Source: Candidatus Gastranaerophilales bacterium
Lineage (GTDB): Bacteria; Cyanobacteriota; Vampirovibrionia; Gastranaerophilales; Gastranaerophilaceae
Length of the DNA: 59,351 bases
Reading direction: 5' to 3'
NCBI GenBank assembly: GCA_944326515.1
Contig: CALVEI010000004.1
Location: 1 to 59,351 of the forward strand
Part shown: positions 45,339 to 54,044 of the stretch, in pieces
Position numbering within the stretch: the stretch's first letter is position 1
Layout: every line of letters begins with the position of its first letter
Translations under genes and position numbers: made by a program
Notes under the pieces: generated by a model
What the model was told of the DNA's origin: nothing
Seen by the model: only the letters and a program-made list of their open reading frames with translations
Database searches by the model: none

Positions 45339-46154
45339 TTAAAATTTTGATAAAAAAGATTTTAATTCTTTATATGCAACAAGCTCTATTTTTATTGTTT
45401 CTTTTTCTTCTTTACTTATGTTTTTGTCGTTGAGTTTTTTATTTGCGTTTTCAATTTTTTCATCAATGTTTTTTGCATTGTTTTTTATCAAATCTTTTGA
45501 GTTTTTACCAAAAATATTTGTTGAATTTTCTTTTGATAGTTTTTTTACATCTTTAATGTTTTTTGCATTATCTAGTGAAGTAGGCTCGGGTTTTATAGAA
45601 CTTACCATTTGAATTAACGGTTCAGCTATTTCATCGGTATTCACACCTGCATCTTTTAATGTCAAAAATACAGGAGCGAGCTTGACTAAAACATCTGAGA
45701 TTTTTAGTAAAGCATCAGCTTTTGCTTCTGCTTCTTTAATTACTGCATCTTTTTTTGCAAGAACAATTTCTATTTTTGATTCTTTTTCTTTTTCTGATAG
45801 AGAGTCATCTTTTAAAATTGCACCTATTTCTTTTGTGTAACCTGACAAGGTACTTGTTACTGCTTTGCAGATATTTTTTAGTGAAATTTCAGCTTTAGCA
45901 GAAATGTTTTGTAAAGAAATACAACCCATTTCTTTTAGGGATTTTGTGTTTTGAGTTATATAAAGGGCTGTATCGTAGATTTTAGACATATCTTCAAACA
46001 TTTTTGAAGAATATTCCAATTTTTTTTGTGAGTATTCTATAAATTTGTTTGCAGATTCTGATTTGAAATCGCCAGGTACAGACACAGCAGAAGAATTTCT
46101 TGCCGTTTGTGCATATATGTTTGTATTAGTTTGTGCCAAACCTGTTATAAACAT
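45339..46154 (-). CDS. Unknown helical protein, 271 residues
   Basis: Mostly helical, Lys/Glu/Ser-rich, with coiled-coil-like stretches at about 105-160 and 215-265. No clear signal peptide. The start MFITGLAQTNTNIYAQTARNSS is a short polar leader, like those on other orphan proteins in this window. Not recognised. Single gene. Confidence 0.6.
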   Translation of the reverse strand: MFITGLAQTNTNIYAQTARNSSAVSVPGDFKSESANKFIEYSQKKLEYSSKMFEDMSKIYDTALYITQNTKSLKEMGCISLQNISAKAEISLKNICKAVTSTLSGYTKEIGAILKDDSLSEKEKESKIEIVLAKKDAVIKEAEAKADALLKISDVLVKLAPVFLTLKDAGVNTDEIAEPLIQMVSSIKPEPTSLDNAKNIKDVKKLSKENSTNIFGKNSKDLIKNNAKNIDEKIENANKKLNDKNISKEEKETIKIELVAYKELKSFLSKF

Positions 46155-46276
46155 AAAAACTCCTTAACCTACATATATATAAAAACAATTGTAAGAAAAT
46201 AATTGCCTGAAAAATAAAACCAATAATGCAATTTTATGCTACAATTCCCATATCAAAAGAAAAAACAGGGGTAAAA

Positions 46277-48547
46277 ATGAGTAAAAAATTCTCGGTTGCT
46301 TTTATTTGGCATATGCACCAACCGATTTATAAATCAGAACGTAATGGCATTTATTTAATGCCATGGGTTAGACTTCGTGCGGTTAAAGACTATTTGGATA
46401 TGTTGCTTATAATGGACAAGTTTCCAAATTTAAAGCTCAACTTTAACCTTGTGCCGATGTTAGTTTCTTCCATTTATGATTATGGTTATAACGGAAGTCA
46501 CGATATTTATTCAAAATTAACTATTACTCCTGTTGAAGAGTTATCTGATGACGAAAAAGAGTTTATTCTTAACCACTTTTTTGATGCAAATTATAAAAAT
46601 ATGGTATTGCCTAATGAAGAATACAAAAAACTTTATGACAAGCGTTTTGATTCGCAACAACTGGGAATAAATGATTTTTCAAATCAAGATTATTCGGATA
46701 TTATGGCTTGGTTTAACCTTATATGGTTTGACCCTATATATCGTCAAAACGAAGAAATTAAAGCCTTTTTTAACAAAAAGAACGGAGAATTCACACTCGA
46801 AGATAGAATCCGTATTATAGAACTGCAAAGAGAAATTATAAGAGAGATTATTCCTGCTTATAAAAAATATCAAGAAGACGGACGTATCGAAATATCAACA
46901 AGCCCTTATTATCACCCGATTTTACCTGTTTTGTTGGACATAAATGATGTTAAAAAGTCTAATAAAAATGCAGAGGTTGTAGAACTTCATTCTGATATGA
47001 CTGAGGATGCTAAATATAATGTTAAGCTGGCTCTTGATCGCTTTGAAGAAATTTTTGGAAAACGTCCTCAAGGAATGTGGCCATCCGAACAATGTATAAG
47101 TGAAAAAACTCTAAAATTGTTTATGGATATGGGCATAAAATGGACTATCTCTGATGAAGGCGTATTGGAACAAACTCTTAAAAAAGAATTTGTAAGAGAT
47201 TTTAGAGGATATTTAGAAGATCCATACGACCTGTCATTGTCTTACAAATACAAAAATAATGGCAAGTGTATAAATATTTTGTTTAGAGATGCTGTAATTC
47301 CAACTCTTATTGGTTTTGAGTATCCAAATCATGACCCAATAAAAGCCGCAAATGATTTGTATGACAGGATTAAAACTACACAAAAGAAACTGCAAAGTTC
47401 TCCAAATCCAAAACACTTGCTCACAATAGCAATGGATGGAGAAAATTGCTGGGAAAGTTATGTAAATGACGGGCATGAGTTTTTAGAAACTTTGTATGGT
47501 TTGTTGATAAATGACAAAGACATAGAGGTTGTTAAAGTCAGTGATTATATTGACGAGGTCAATGCAATGGATAAGGAAGAGACTGCTTTTGTTCTTGATC
47601 ATATTCATGCAGGTTCGTGGATTAACAGAGATTTTATGCTTTGGATAGGTGAACCAACAAAAAATCTTGCTTGGAGTTATATGGACAAAGCAAGATGTGA
47701 TTTGATGGATTTTCAAAATGCAAACCCTGATGCACCTAACCTTGATGCTGCTTGGCAAGAGCTATATATCTCTCAAAGCAGTGACTGGTATTGGTGGTAT
47801 GGTGAACCTAATGATTCAGGTCAAGATGATATATTCGACCACATGTTTAGAGAACACCTAAAGAATATTTATAAGTATATAAACAAACCTGTGCCGTCTT
47901 ATCTTGATACGCCTCTTTCTAACTATATAGAAACACATTCAAGATACCCAAAAGGTGCGTTTGACAATTTTGTGCTTAATGGTAAAGATCCTCAAGAAAA
48001 ATGGGAGTATGGCGGTTGTTTGGAAATACCTGCTCCGCCGACTATGCAGGAAAAAAGATTCTTTAATAAAATATATTTTGGTTATGATTATGACAATCTT
48101 TATTTGCGATTTGATATAAATAAATTTATCTTGGATAAAGATAAGGGATTTAAAGACTTTAATCAGATTTATATTTATTTTAAAAACAAGTCAGAGTCAC
48201 ACTATTTTGCGTCGCCAATAAGAACAATTAACAAAACGGAAACAATTATTCCATTGTTGCGTGAACCATATAACAGTGAGGTTAAGCTTACTTTGTTTAA
48301 GAATTTTTATTTTAATGCTCAACTTTCACACGCTACTCGTGATAATTTGTGGGTTTTACAGCTTAAAAATGGTATAGAACATGTTTTTGAAGATTTTATG
48401 GAGATGAAAATCCCATTTTCTGATTTAAGAGTTGATGAAGGCGAGATGGTAGAATTTTTTATTATACAAGGACCGTTGGGTATAGTTGATGACTTTTATC
48501 CGCAAAATTCACTCTTGCCTGTAATTAGACCAAAGAAAAAAAAATAA
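46277..48547 (+). CDS. GH57-family alpha-glucan hydrolase or transferase
   Basis: 756 residues from the ATG at 46277 (an upstream in-frame ATG at 46226 lacks a ribosome site). The start SVAFIWHMHQP is the GH57 signature. The nucleophile is Glu271 (GMWPSEQC) and the general acid Asp387 (IAMDGENCWES). The C-terminal part (about 590-750) is a separate beta domain, like glucodextranase-type C-terminal domains. With no signal peptide it is probably cytoplasmic and acts on stored or imported alpha-glucan. Confidence 0.93.
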   Translation: MSKKFSVAFIWHMHQPIYKSERNGIYLMPWVRLRAVKDYLDMLLIMDKFPNLKLNFNLVPMLVSSIYDYGYNGSHDIYSKLTITPVEELSDDEKEFILNHFFDANYKNMVLPNEEYKKLYDKRFDSQQLGINDFSNQDYSDIMAWFNLIWFDPIYRQNEEIKAFFNKKNGEFTLEDRIRIIELQREIIREIIPAYKKYQEDGRIEISTSPYYHPILPVLLDINDVKKSNKNAEVVELHSDMTEDAKYNVKLALDRFEEIFGKRPQGMWPSEQCISEKTLKLFMDMGIKWTISDEGVLEQTLKKEFVRDFRGYLEDPYDLSLSYKYKNNGKCINILFRDAVIPTLIGFEYPNHDPIKAANDLYDRIKTTQKKLQSSPNPKHLLTIAMDGENCWESYVNDGHEFLETLYGLLINDKDIEVVKVSDYIDEVNAMDKEETAFVLDHIHAGSWINRDFMLWIGEPTKNLAWSYMDKARCDLMDFQNANPDAPNLDAAWQELYISQSSDWYWWYGEPNDSGQDDIFDHMFREHLKNIYKYINKPVPSYLDTPLSNYIETHSRYPKGAFDNFVLNGKDPQEKWEYGGCLEIPAPPTMQEKRFFNKIYFGYDYDNLYLRFDINKFILDKDKGFKDFNQIYIYFKNKSESHYFASPIRTINKTETIIPLLREPYNSEVKLTLFKNFYFNAQLSHATRDNLWVLQLKNGIEHVFEDFMEMKIPFSDLRVDEGEMVEFFIIQGPLGIVDDFYPQNSLLPVIRPKKKK

Positions 48548-48566
48548 TAATATTAAGGAGAAATAA

Positions 48567-48995
48567 ATGAAAAAGATTTTTTTATTGTCATTTTTAGGGT
48601 TGTTTTTAACAGCCAACATGGTTTATGCTGCACTCAATATTGAGGATATTAACTACATATTTAATACTGTGGGTGCAAAACCAGGAAAATTTGAATGTAA
48701 AGACAATAGCTACAACACTTGTTATGTTCAATTAAATAAAATTGGTAACGGTTCTTATGGTGGTTGTTACCAAACTAAAGAAGAAATAGCAGAAAGAATT
48801 CAAAACGGAAAATGTACTTATACTCCTGATAATACAGAAGCGTATGCTTGCAAAGTTGATGCTGTTCAAAAATGCTATATACAGTTTGGTAAAGCATATT
48901 ATACAAATTGCGAAATCGGTGAAAGAAGCTGGAATTCTAATTTTGATACTCAAGCAAGAGAATATATTCAATCACATGATTGCGAAAAATTATAA
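48567..48995 (+). CDS. Small secreted cysteine-rich protein with a duplicated motif
   Basis: 142 residues with a signal peptide ending VYA (about residue 21). Eight cysteines are present: 44, 52, 67, 83, 95, 103, 115 and 139. Two similar halves are visible: FECKDNSYNTCYVQL and YACKVDAVQKCYIQF. This suggests a tandem duplicated disulfide fold with four bonds. AAGGAG precedes the ATG and a terminator follows. Family unknown. Confidence 0.75.
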   Translation: MKKIFLLSFLGLFLTANMVYAALNIEDINYIFNTVGAKPGKFECKDNSYNTCYVQLNKIGNGSYGGCYQTKEEIAERIQNGKCTYTPDNTEAYACKVDAVQKCYIQFGKAYYTNCEIGERSWNSNFDTQAREYIQSHDCEKL

Positions 48996-49023
48996 ATAAA
49001 TTAGAATTGTTAAAAAATGTTTG

Positions 49024-49053
49024 ATTGCCTTTTTATAAAGGCAATTTTTTTTA
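49024..49053 (+). terminator. Intrinsic terminator
   Basis: ATTGCCTTT, a 4-base loop, AAAGGCAAT, then a run of eight T. It isolates the upstream gene from the ADP-ribosyltransferase gene. Confidence 0.92.
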
Positions 49054-49101
49054 TTTTGTCTATTTTTTATTATAATAAAGGGGTAGGTCTTTTATAGCTA
49101 T

Positions 49102-50445
49102 ATGATGAAAATAAGCCGAAACAACTTAAAATTTTTAATGAGCAAAATAGCCAGGTTTGATGTCAGACCTAAAAGAGTTCTGTCGGGAAAAGATGCTCTG
49201 ACACAAGAAAGCTTGTCTGCTCCTTTAGCTGCTGATGTGTTTGAACATTCTGCAGCCAGAGCTGGGGTTACAGTGCCCGTGAAAAAAGTGGAGTTAGCTC
49301 CAACTAAAAATATTTTAAAAGAAAATCTTGAAAAATATGAAAATATTACCATCGATGATATTTTAAACAAGCTGAAAAAATCTGATGCTTTTGATACTGA
49401 TGAAATAGATAATATCGAATGTGCTGTTTCTACAATTGCTGATGATAGCAAAGAGTTTAAAGCGATGCTTGATTCTTTGATATTGAGAAAAAAAGACCAG
49501 ATGAATGTAATGTCACAGGACGAAACAACTGTGAGCGAGACAATTTGGGCTCTTATGTCAATCGAAGATGCTGTTGGCCCAAAGATGAAAAATGTTTCTT
49601 CTTTAATTTCGAGTTTTGCTAAAAACGGAGCAGAATTAAAAGATATAAATAAGTTTATTGATAATCTTGGCAATCCCGGAAACAAATATGTTTTAAACGA
49701 AATTGACAAACTAGAACCGATAATGCAAAAGCTTGCAGGCAAAATAGACATAGCTTCTGAAGAATTTTTGTCTTGTGCAAATTGTATATCAAAAAACAAT
49801 CCGCAATTTGCTACATTTTTCTATAAAAACCCAACATTTTTGAAAGAATACAATGCAATAGGCCTAAAACTTCCTGATGAAGATATCAGGTTAATGATAA
49901 AAAATTATTCGCAAAAAATTTCTGATGAAGAAAAATATGCAATGGGCTTGTATAAATCAGAATCTCAAAAAATTAATGTTGGAGAGATGCCTAAGGAATC
50001 AAAAATAATCGAAAATTATTTGAATAAACAATCGATTAAAGAAGATATAAATGTCTATAGAGGTGAAGATTGCGGATTTGTTGATTGTGTCAAAATCGGA
50101 GATGAAACTCTTGGCGATATACTAAGAGCTAATGAAAAAACTCCACGTGAAGAAATAAAAAAACTTATTGCATACAAGTTAAGTGACTATCAAATAATTC
50201 AAGAACGATTTATGTCAACAAGCTTTGACCCTAATATTGTTGAATCGGGGAAATTTGGCTCAAAAATAGTATGGAATTTGACATTACCCAAAGGCACAAA
50301 GTGTAGCTGCATTGATATGGTAATGCCGGGAAATGCTATGTCAGGTGAAGCTGAAGTTCTCGTACAAAAGAATTCTCAGTTGTTTATTAAAGATTTACAA
50401 TTTGAAAACAATAAATGGTATATAGATGCAGTTGTTATACAATAA
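49102..50445 (+). CDS. ADP-ribosyltransferase-domain protein (R-STS-ExE class), probable toxin or effector
   Basis: 447 residues. The C-terminal domain (about 300-447) has the full triad of the Arg-specific mono-ADP-ribosyltransferases: Arg320 in VYRGED, Ser372-Thr-Ser374 in FMSTSFDP, and Glu416-x-Glu418 in SGEAEVL. Such domains transfer ADP-ribose from NAD+ to an arginine of a target protein. The first 300 residues are helical and unrecognised; they may guide delivery or targeting. No signal peptide is present. The 79-residue gene follows 18 bases on, and the convergent ADP-ribosylglycohydrolase lies beyond, consistent with a reversible modification system. Confidence 0.82.
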   Translation: MMKISRNNLKFLMSKIARFDVRPKRVLSGKDALTQESLSAPLAADVFEHSAARAGVTVPVKKVELAPTKNILKENLEKYENITIDDILNKLKKSDAFDTDEIDNIECAVSTIADDSKEFKAMLDSLILRKKDQMNVMSQDETTVSETIWALMSIEDAVGPKMKNVSSLISSFAKNGAELKDINKFIDNLGNPGNKYVLNEIDKLEPIMQKLAGKIDIASEEFLSCANCISKNNPQFATFFYKNPTFLKEYNAIGLKLPDEDIRLMIKNYSQKISDEEKYAMGLYKSESQKINVGEMPKESKIIENYLNKQSIKEDINVYRGEDCGFVDCVKIGDETLGDILRANEKTPREEIKKLIAYKLSDYQIIQERFMSTSFDPNIVESGKFGSKIVWNLTLPKGTKCSCIDMVMPGNAMSGEAEVLVQKNSQLFIKDLQFENNKWYIDAVVIQ

Positions 50446-50463
50446 AGATAAAGGAATGTTCTT

Positions 50464-50703
50464 ATGTTGAAAAAGTTAGAAGTAATTAATCCCCAAAATT
50501 ATAAAACATATATTCAAAAAGCCTTTAAAGCGCCTTTTATATCAAAAGACGAAAAATATAAAACTATAGTTGCAGAAAAGATAGAATTTCCTCAACTTGA
50601 TAAATTAAAAAGCAAGATGAATATTGATGACATTATTCAATATAAACAAGATTTGCTCTTTAAAAAAGAATACAAACCTCAAAAAACAACACCGAGTATC
50701 TAG
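50464..50703 (+). CDS. Small basic protein between the transferase and hydrolase genes
   Basis: 79 residues, Lys-rich, soluble, starting MLKKLEVINPQNYKTY, with AAAGGA upstream. It is read with the transferase gene. Its stop TAG shares the palindrome CTAG (50700-50703) with the stop of the convergent hydrolase. An immunity protein, target mimic or chaperone is conceivable, but nothing in the sequence identifies it. Confidence 0.6.
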   Translation: MLKKLEVINPQNYKTYIQKAFKAPFISKDEKYKTIVAEKIEFPQLDKLKSKMNIDDIIQYKQDLLFKKEYKPQKTTPSI

Positions 50704-52448
50704 ATGTCTTTTTGTATTTCCTTTAAATCTTTATTGTATAAAAGTTCTTGTGACAGTTTTTTGTAGTCGGTTGGTTTGCTTTTTTGGGTTTCTAAAAAAT
50801 CTGATATGTCTTTGAGTGAATATTTTTCACTTTCAAGCATTACAACAAGACAGTTGAACAAATCATCTGTGTTTACATCATTATTCACAATTAACCCGTA
50901 TATTTGCCACAAAAATTCATCAGCTTGAACAGTATCTTCTTTCCATAGCATTCTTTTATTTTCTTTTTCTCTTAAGGTTTCCAGATGTTCCGTTAATGAA
51001 TACAACATCTTGTCAAAAGCTATTTTGCTTTTTGTTTCCTTGTTAATCATTGATACCGGCAAGATAATATTTTCAATTTCATTTGTGGACATATCTTTTT
51101 GTCTAAAAAAGTCTTTGTAATCAAAGATATTTACATTTGGTATTTGTTTTATTTTTTTCAACAAAGATTTGTTTATAACAGGCTTTGTGACTTTGTAATT
51201 TTCTCCTAAAATTTCGTTTAAAGTTAGCGGTTTTTTAATGGAATAGGAAACAGGATATTTTTCTGCTTTGTTTTTGATTCTATTTGGCATTACATACAAA
51301 TCTTTTGCAAGATTTTTTAGCAGTGTTTTCGCTTCAAGTTTGTTTTTGTATTTTTGAGGTATTTTCTTTTCACCTAAATATGCCCCCATTATATTTCCTG
51401 TAATAGCGCCTACAGTGTCGCTATCACCTGTTATATTAACAGCACATTCTATCGCTTTAGAAAAATTATTTGAGTTTTTTAATGCAGAATAAACAGATAT
51501 AGCAAGGGCTTCTTCTCCTGTCCAACCGTGTCCGAGTGATGGGATTACATCTTCTTCAAGCAGATTTGTTTTTGCGTAGTGCAAAGCTGTTTTTAGGGCA
51601 TTGGTTACATTTTCGTTATTGTTTTTTCTTTCAAGGATTTTTATTGTTTGCTTAACAGCTTCTTCAATATTTTCACCTTTTATAATGTATGCGATGATTG
51701 AAGCCATCGCACCTGCTGATAGGTAGGCTTCCGGTTTGCTGTGTGTTAAAGCACAACAGCCTACTCCGATGTTAAAAGCTTTAGATGGATTGTTGTAGTA
51801 AAGTAGCCCTACAGGAGCAACTCTCATTATTCCTCCATTGCCTTTACTGTCGTTTATTCTGTTTTTTAAAGTGCCTGCTTCGCCGTTTATTAATGCAGAG
51901 ATACAAGTGTTTCCGGGGGCTTTAACTTTATACAGCTTTTTTTGTCTTGTTAACCATCCCTTGTCAACTTTGTTGTTGCGTTGTGTACTCAACCAATCCC
52001 CGTATGATTCAAATACATCAAGAAAATCAATGTTTTGTATTGAATGATTTTTTAAAGCAGATTTAATCAGTCCGTCTGCTGTAAAAATTGTCATTTGGGT
52101 GTCATCAGTAAATTCAGCTTTTTTATTGTCTTTTAATAGGTACTCTCTTATTCCGTATGGTCCGTAATTTTTTCGTATCTCTGGGAGTGAAGTAAATTCT
52201 ACGGGAGCACCAAGGGCGTCACCAATTGCACCCCCGATAAGACATCCAGTGTAGTGGTCTATCGAGTGTTTAGAGTTTGGGTTATTTGTTATTTTTCCTG
52301 CAAAAGAAATTCTGTTATAGTATCCGTTTGAATCAAATCCAAGCTCTTTAAGTTGCTTATTGTGGTTTTCTTGCTTGTTTGCTTCAAAAGGTTTTATAAC
52401 ATTGCTTGCATTGTAGTTAATTAAGCTGTAATTAAAGTTAACTTTCAT
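50700..52448 (-). CDS. ADP-ribosylglycohydrolase (DraG/ARH family) with extra terminal regions
   Basis: 582 residues. The ARH fold spans about 65-365, with the metal motifs TDDTQM (114-119) and GDSDTVG (341-347) and the opening GCLIGGAIGDALGAPVEF. These residues bind two Mg2+ ions and cleave ADP-ribose from modified arginine in DraG. A 60-residue polar N-terminal segment and a C-terminal extension (about 370-582) are not part of the usual roughly 300-residue DraG. It faces the transferase gene, suggesting that it undoes its modification. Confidence 0.87.
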   Translation of the reverse strand: MKVNFNYSLINYNASNVIKPFEANKQENHNKQLKELGFDSNGYYNRISFAGKITNNPNSKHSIDHYTGCLIGGAIGDALGAPVEFTSLPEIRKNYGPYGIREYLLKDNKKAEFTDDTQMTIFTADGLIKSALKNHSIQNIDFLDVFESYGDWLSTQRNNKVDKGWLTRQKKLYKVKAPGNTCISALINGEAGTLKNRINDSKGNGGIMRVAPVGLLYYNNPSKAFNIGVGCCALTHSKPEAYLSAGAMASIIAYIIKGENIEEAVKQTIKILERKNNNENVTNALKTALHYAKTNLLEEDVIPSLGHGWTGEEALAISVYSALKNSNNFSKAIECAVNITGDSDTVGAITGNIMGAYLGEKKIPQKYKNKLEAKTLLKNLAKDLYVMPNRIKNKAEKYPVSYSIKKPLTLNEILGENYKVTKPVINKSLLKKIKQIPNVNIFDYKDFFRQKDMSTNEIENIILPVSMINKETKSKIAFDKMLYSLTEHLETLREKENKRMLWKEDTVQADEFLWQIYGLIVNNDVNTDDLFNCLVVMLESEKYSLKDISDFLETQKSKPTDYKKLSQELLYNKDLKEIQKDI

Positions 52449-52574
52449 GATGAAACCCTTGTAGTGACTTAAGTATCAAAAATTTATAAAATTAACAATA
52501 AAAAGTATGCCGATTACAAAAATTTACATTTGTTAAGTTTTGCTATGCTGGAGTTCTCCTATTTATAGGTGTTG

Positions 52575-52602
52575 TTGCCAATATAGTAATCTCTTGTATA
52601 AT
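52575..52602 (+). promoter_or_regulatory. Sigma-70-type promoter of the CorC/HlyC gene
   Basis: TTGCCA at 52575-52580, a 16-base spacer, TATAAT at 52597-52602. The predicted start leaves a leader of about 30 bases before the ATG at 52640. Confidence 0.65.
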
Positions 52603-52639
52603 GAAAAATATTTCATAAAAAATTGTTATAAGAGGTAAT

Positions 52640-53941
52640 ATGATTGTAATTAATTTATTTGTAATTTTATTTTTGTTACTTGCTAACGGTTTTTTTGTTG
52701 CGTCAGAATTTGCACTTGTTAGTGTTAGACAAACAAGGATAAACCAACTTGCCAATGAAGGTAACAAAACAGCTAAAATAACAACAAATGCTTTAAAAGA
52801 GCTTGATAAATATATAGCTGCAACTCAATTGGGTATTACTATTGCAAGTATCGGCTTAGGTTGGGTTGGAGAGGCAACGCTTGCTAAGATTATTCAACCT
52901 TTGTTTGATTTTTTACCTTATGTATCAAACACAGTTGCATCTCACACAATAGCTGTGGCAATAGCATTTGTATTAATTACTTTTATGCATGTTGTAATAG
53001 GTGAATTGATGCCAAAGTCTATAGCATTGCAGTACCCTGAAAAAACAACACTTACTGTGACAAGGCCGCTTGTATTTGTTGCTAAGCTTTTTACTCCGTT
53101 TATCTTTTTGTTGAACGGTTTTGGTAATTGGTGTTTAAAACTTTTGAATATTCCCCCTGCTCATCCTGCGCATGCTGTTCATACAGAAGAAGAAATCGAT
53201 ATGATTATCGATGCCAGTTATAAAGGCGGTGTGTTGAACGAAACAGAGAACTTTTTGCTTAAAAATACGCTTAAATTTACTGATTTAACAGCAAAACAGA
53301 TAATGATTCCACGTTGTGATGTAGTTGCTATTCCTGTTGATATAGAAATTGATGCTTTAAAAGAGATAATTCTTGAAAATCAATATACAAGATACCCTGT
53401 TTATGAAAATAGTATAGACAACATTTTAGGTATCTTGCACGTAAAAGATTTGTATTCTTGTAAGATGAAAAATGAAAACTTTGAAATCACTCAATGTCTT
53501 AGAAAGCCTCTTTTGGTTCCGGAAACTATGACAACAGACGCTTTGTTGCAAAACTTCAAGACAAACCGTACCGAGATTGCTGTTGTAATTGATGAATTTG
53601 GTGGTATGTCTGGTGTCATAACTCTTGAAGATGTGTTAGAAGAAATATTTGGCGATGTTCAAGATGAATTTGATGAAGAAGAAAGCAATTTAAAACAAGT
53701 TGGCGATGGGAAATACATCGTAAACGGGCTTTTGAGAGTAGAAGAATTCTTTGAATACTTTAATATTAATCAACACGAAGAAGAAGTTGAAACTCTTTGC
53801 GGATTGGTCCAAAAAAGACTTGGTAGGCTCGCAAAAGTTGGTGATGAGCTTCTTATAGATAACTTAAAAGTTAGAGTACTAGAGCTTAAAGGTAGAAGAA
53901 TTAAAAAAATGCTGGTAGAAAAGCCTCAAGAGGAGTCTTAA
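52640..53941 (+). CDS. CNNM/CorC (HlyC) family membrane protein
   Basis: 433 residues. An N-terminal DUF21 membrane domain (about 1-180) is followed by two CBS domains (about 200-330, IMIPRCDVVAIPVD and VVIDEFGGMSGVITLEDVLEEI) and a C-terminal CorC_HlyC domain (about 350-425). Members export Mg2+ or modulate its transport. The old name hemolysin is misleading. It lies upstream of smc with a 103-base gap. Confidence 0.9.
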   Translation: MIVINLFVILFLLLANGFFVASEFALVSVRQTRINQLANEGNKTAKITTNALKELDKYIAATQLGITIASIGLGWVGEATLAKIIQPLFDFLPYVSNTVASHTIAVAIAFVLITFMHVVIGELMPKSIALQYPEKTTLTVTRPLVFVAKLFTPFIFLLNGFGNWCLKLLNIPPAHPAHAVHTEEEIDMIIDASYKGGVLNETENFLLKNTLKFTDLTAKQIMIPRCDVVAIPVDIEIDALKEIILENQYTRYPVYENSIDNILGILHVKDLYSCKMKNENFEITQCLRKPLLVPETMTTDALLQNFKTNRTEIAVVIDEFGGMSGVITLEDVLEEIFGDVQDEFDEEESNLKQVGDGKYIVNGLLRVEEFFEYFNINQHEEEVETLCGLVQKRLGRLAKVGDELLIDNLKVRVLELKGRRIKKMLVEKPQEES

Positions 53942-54044
53942 TTTCTTATCGCTAATTTTAAATTATTGTAACCTTTTTGACTATACCGTTTCTTTATAAG
54001 AAAATAGTTGTATGTCTAGACTTGGGATTAGAGTAGTTTAATTA

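Noticed and set aside
52640..53941. Hemolysin
   Set aside because: The DUF21-CBS-CorC layout belongs to a divalent-metal transport family; the historical name is not evidence of a toxin.
53977..54000. Promoter TTGACT...TATAAG upstream of smc
   Set aside because: The spacer is only 12 bases, too short for a sigma-70 promoter.
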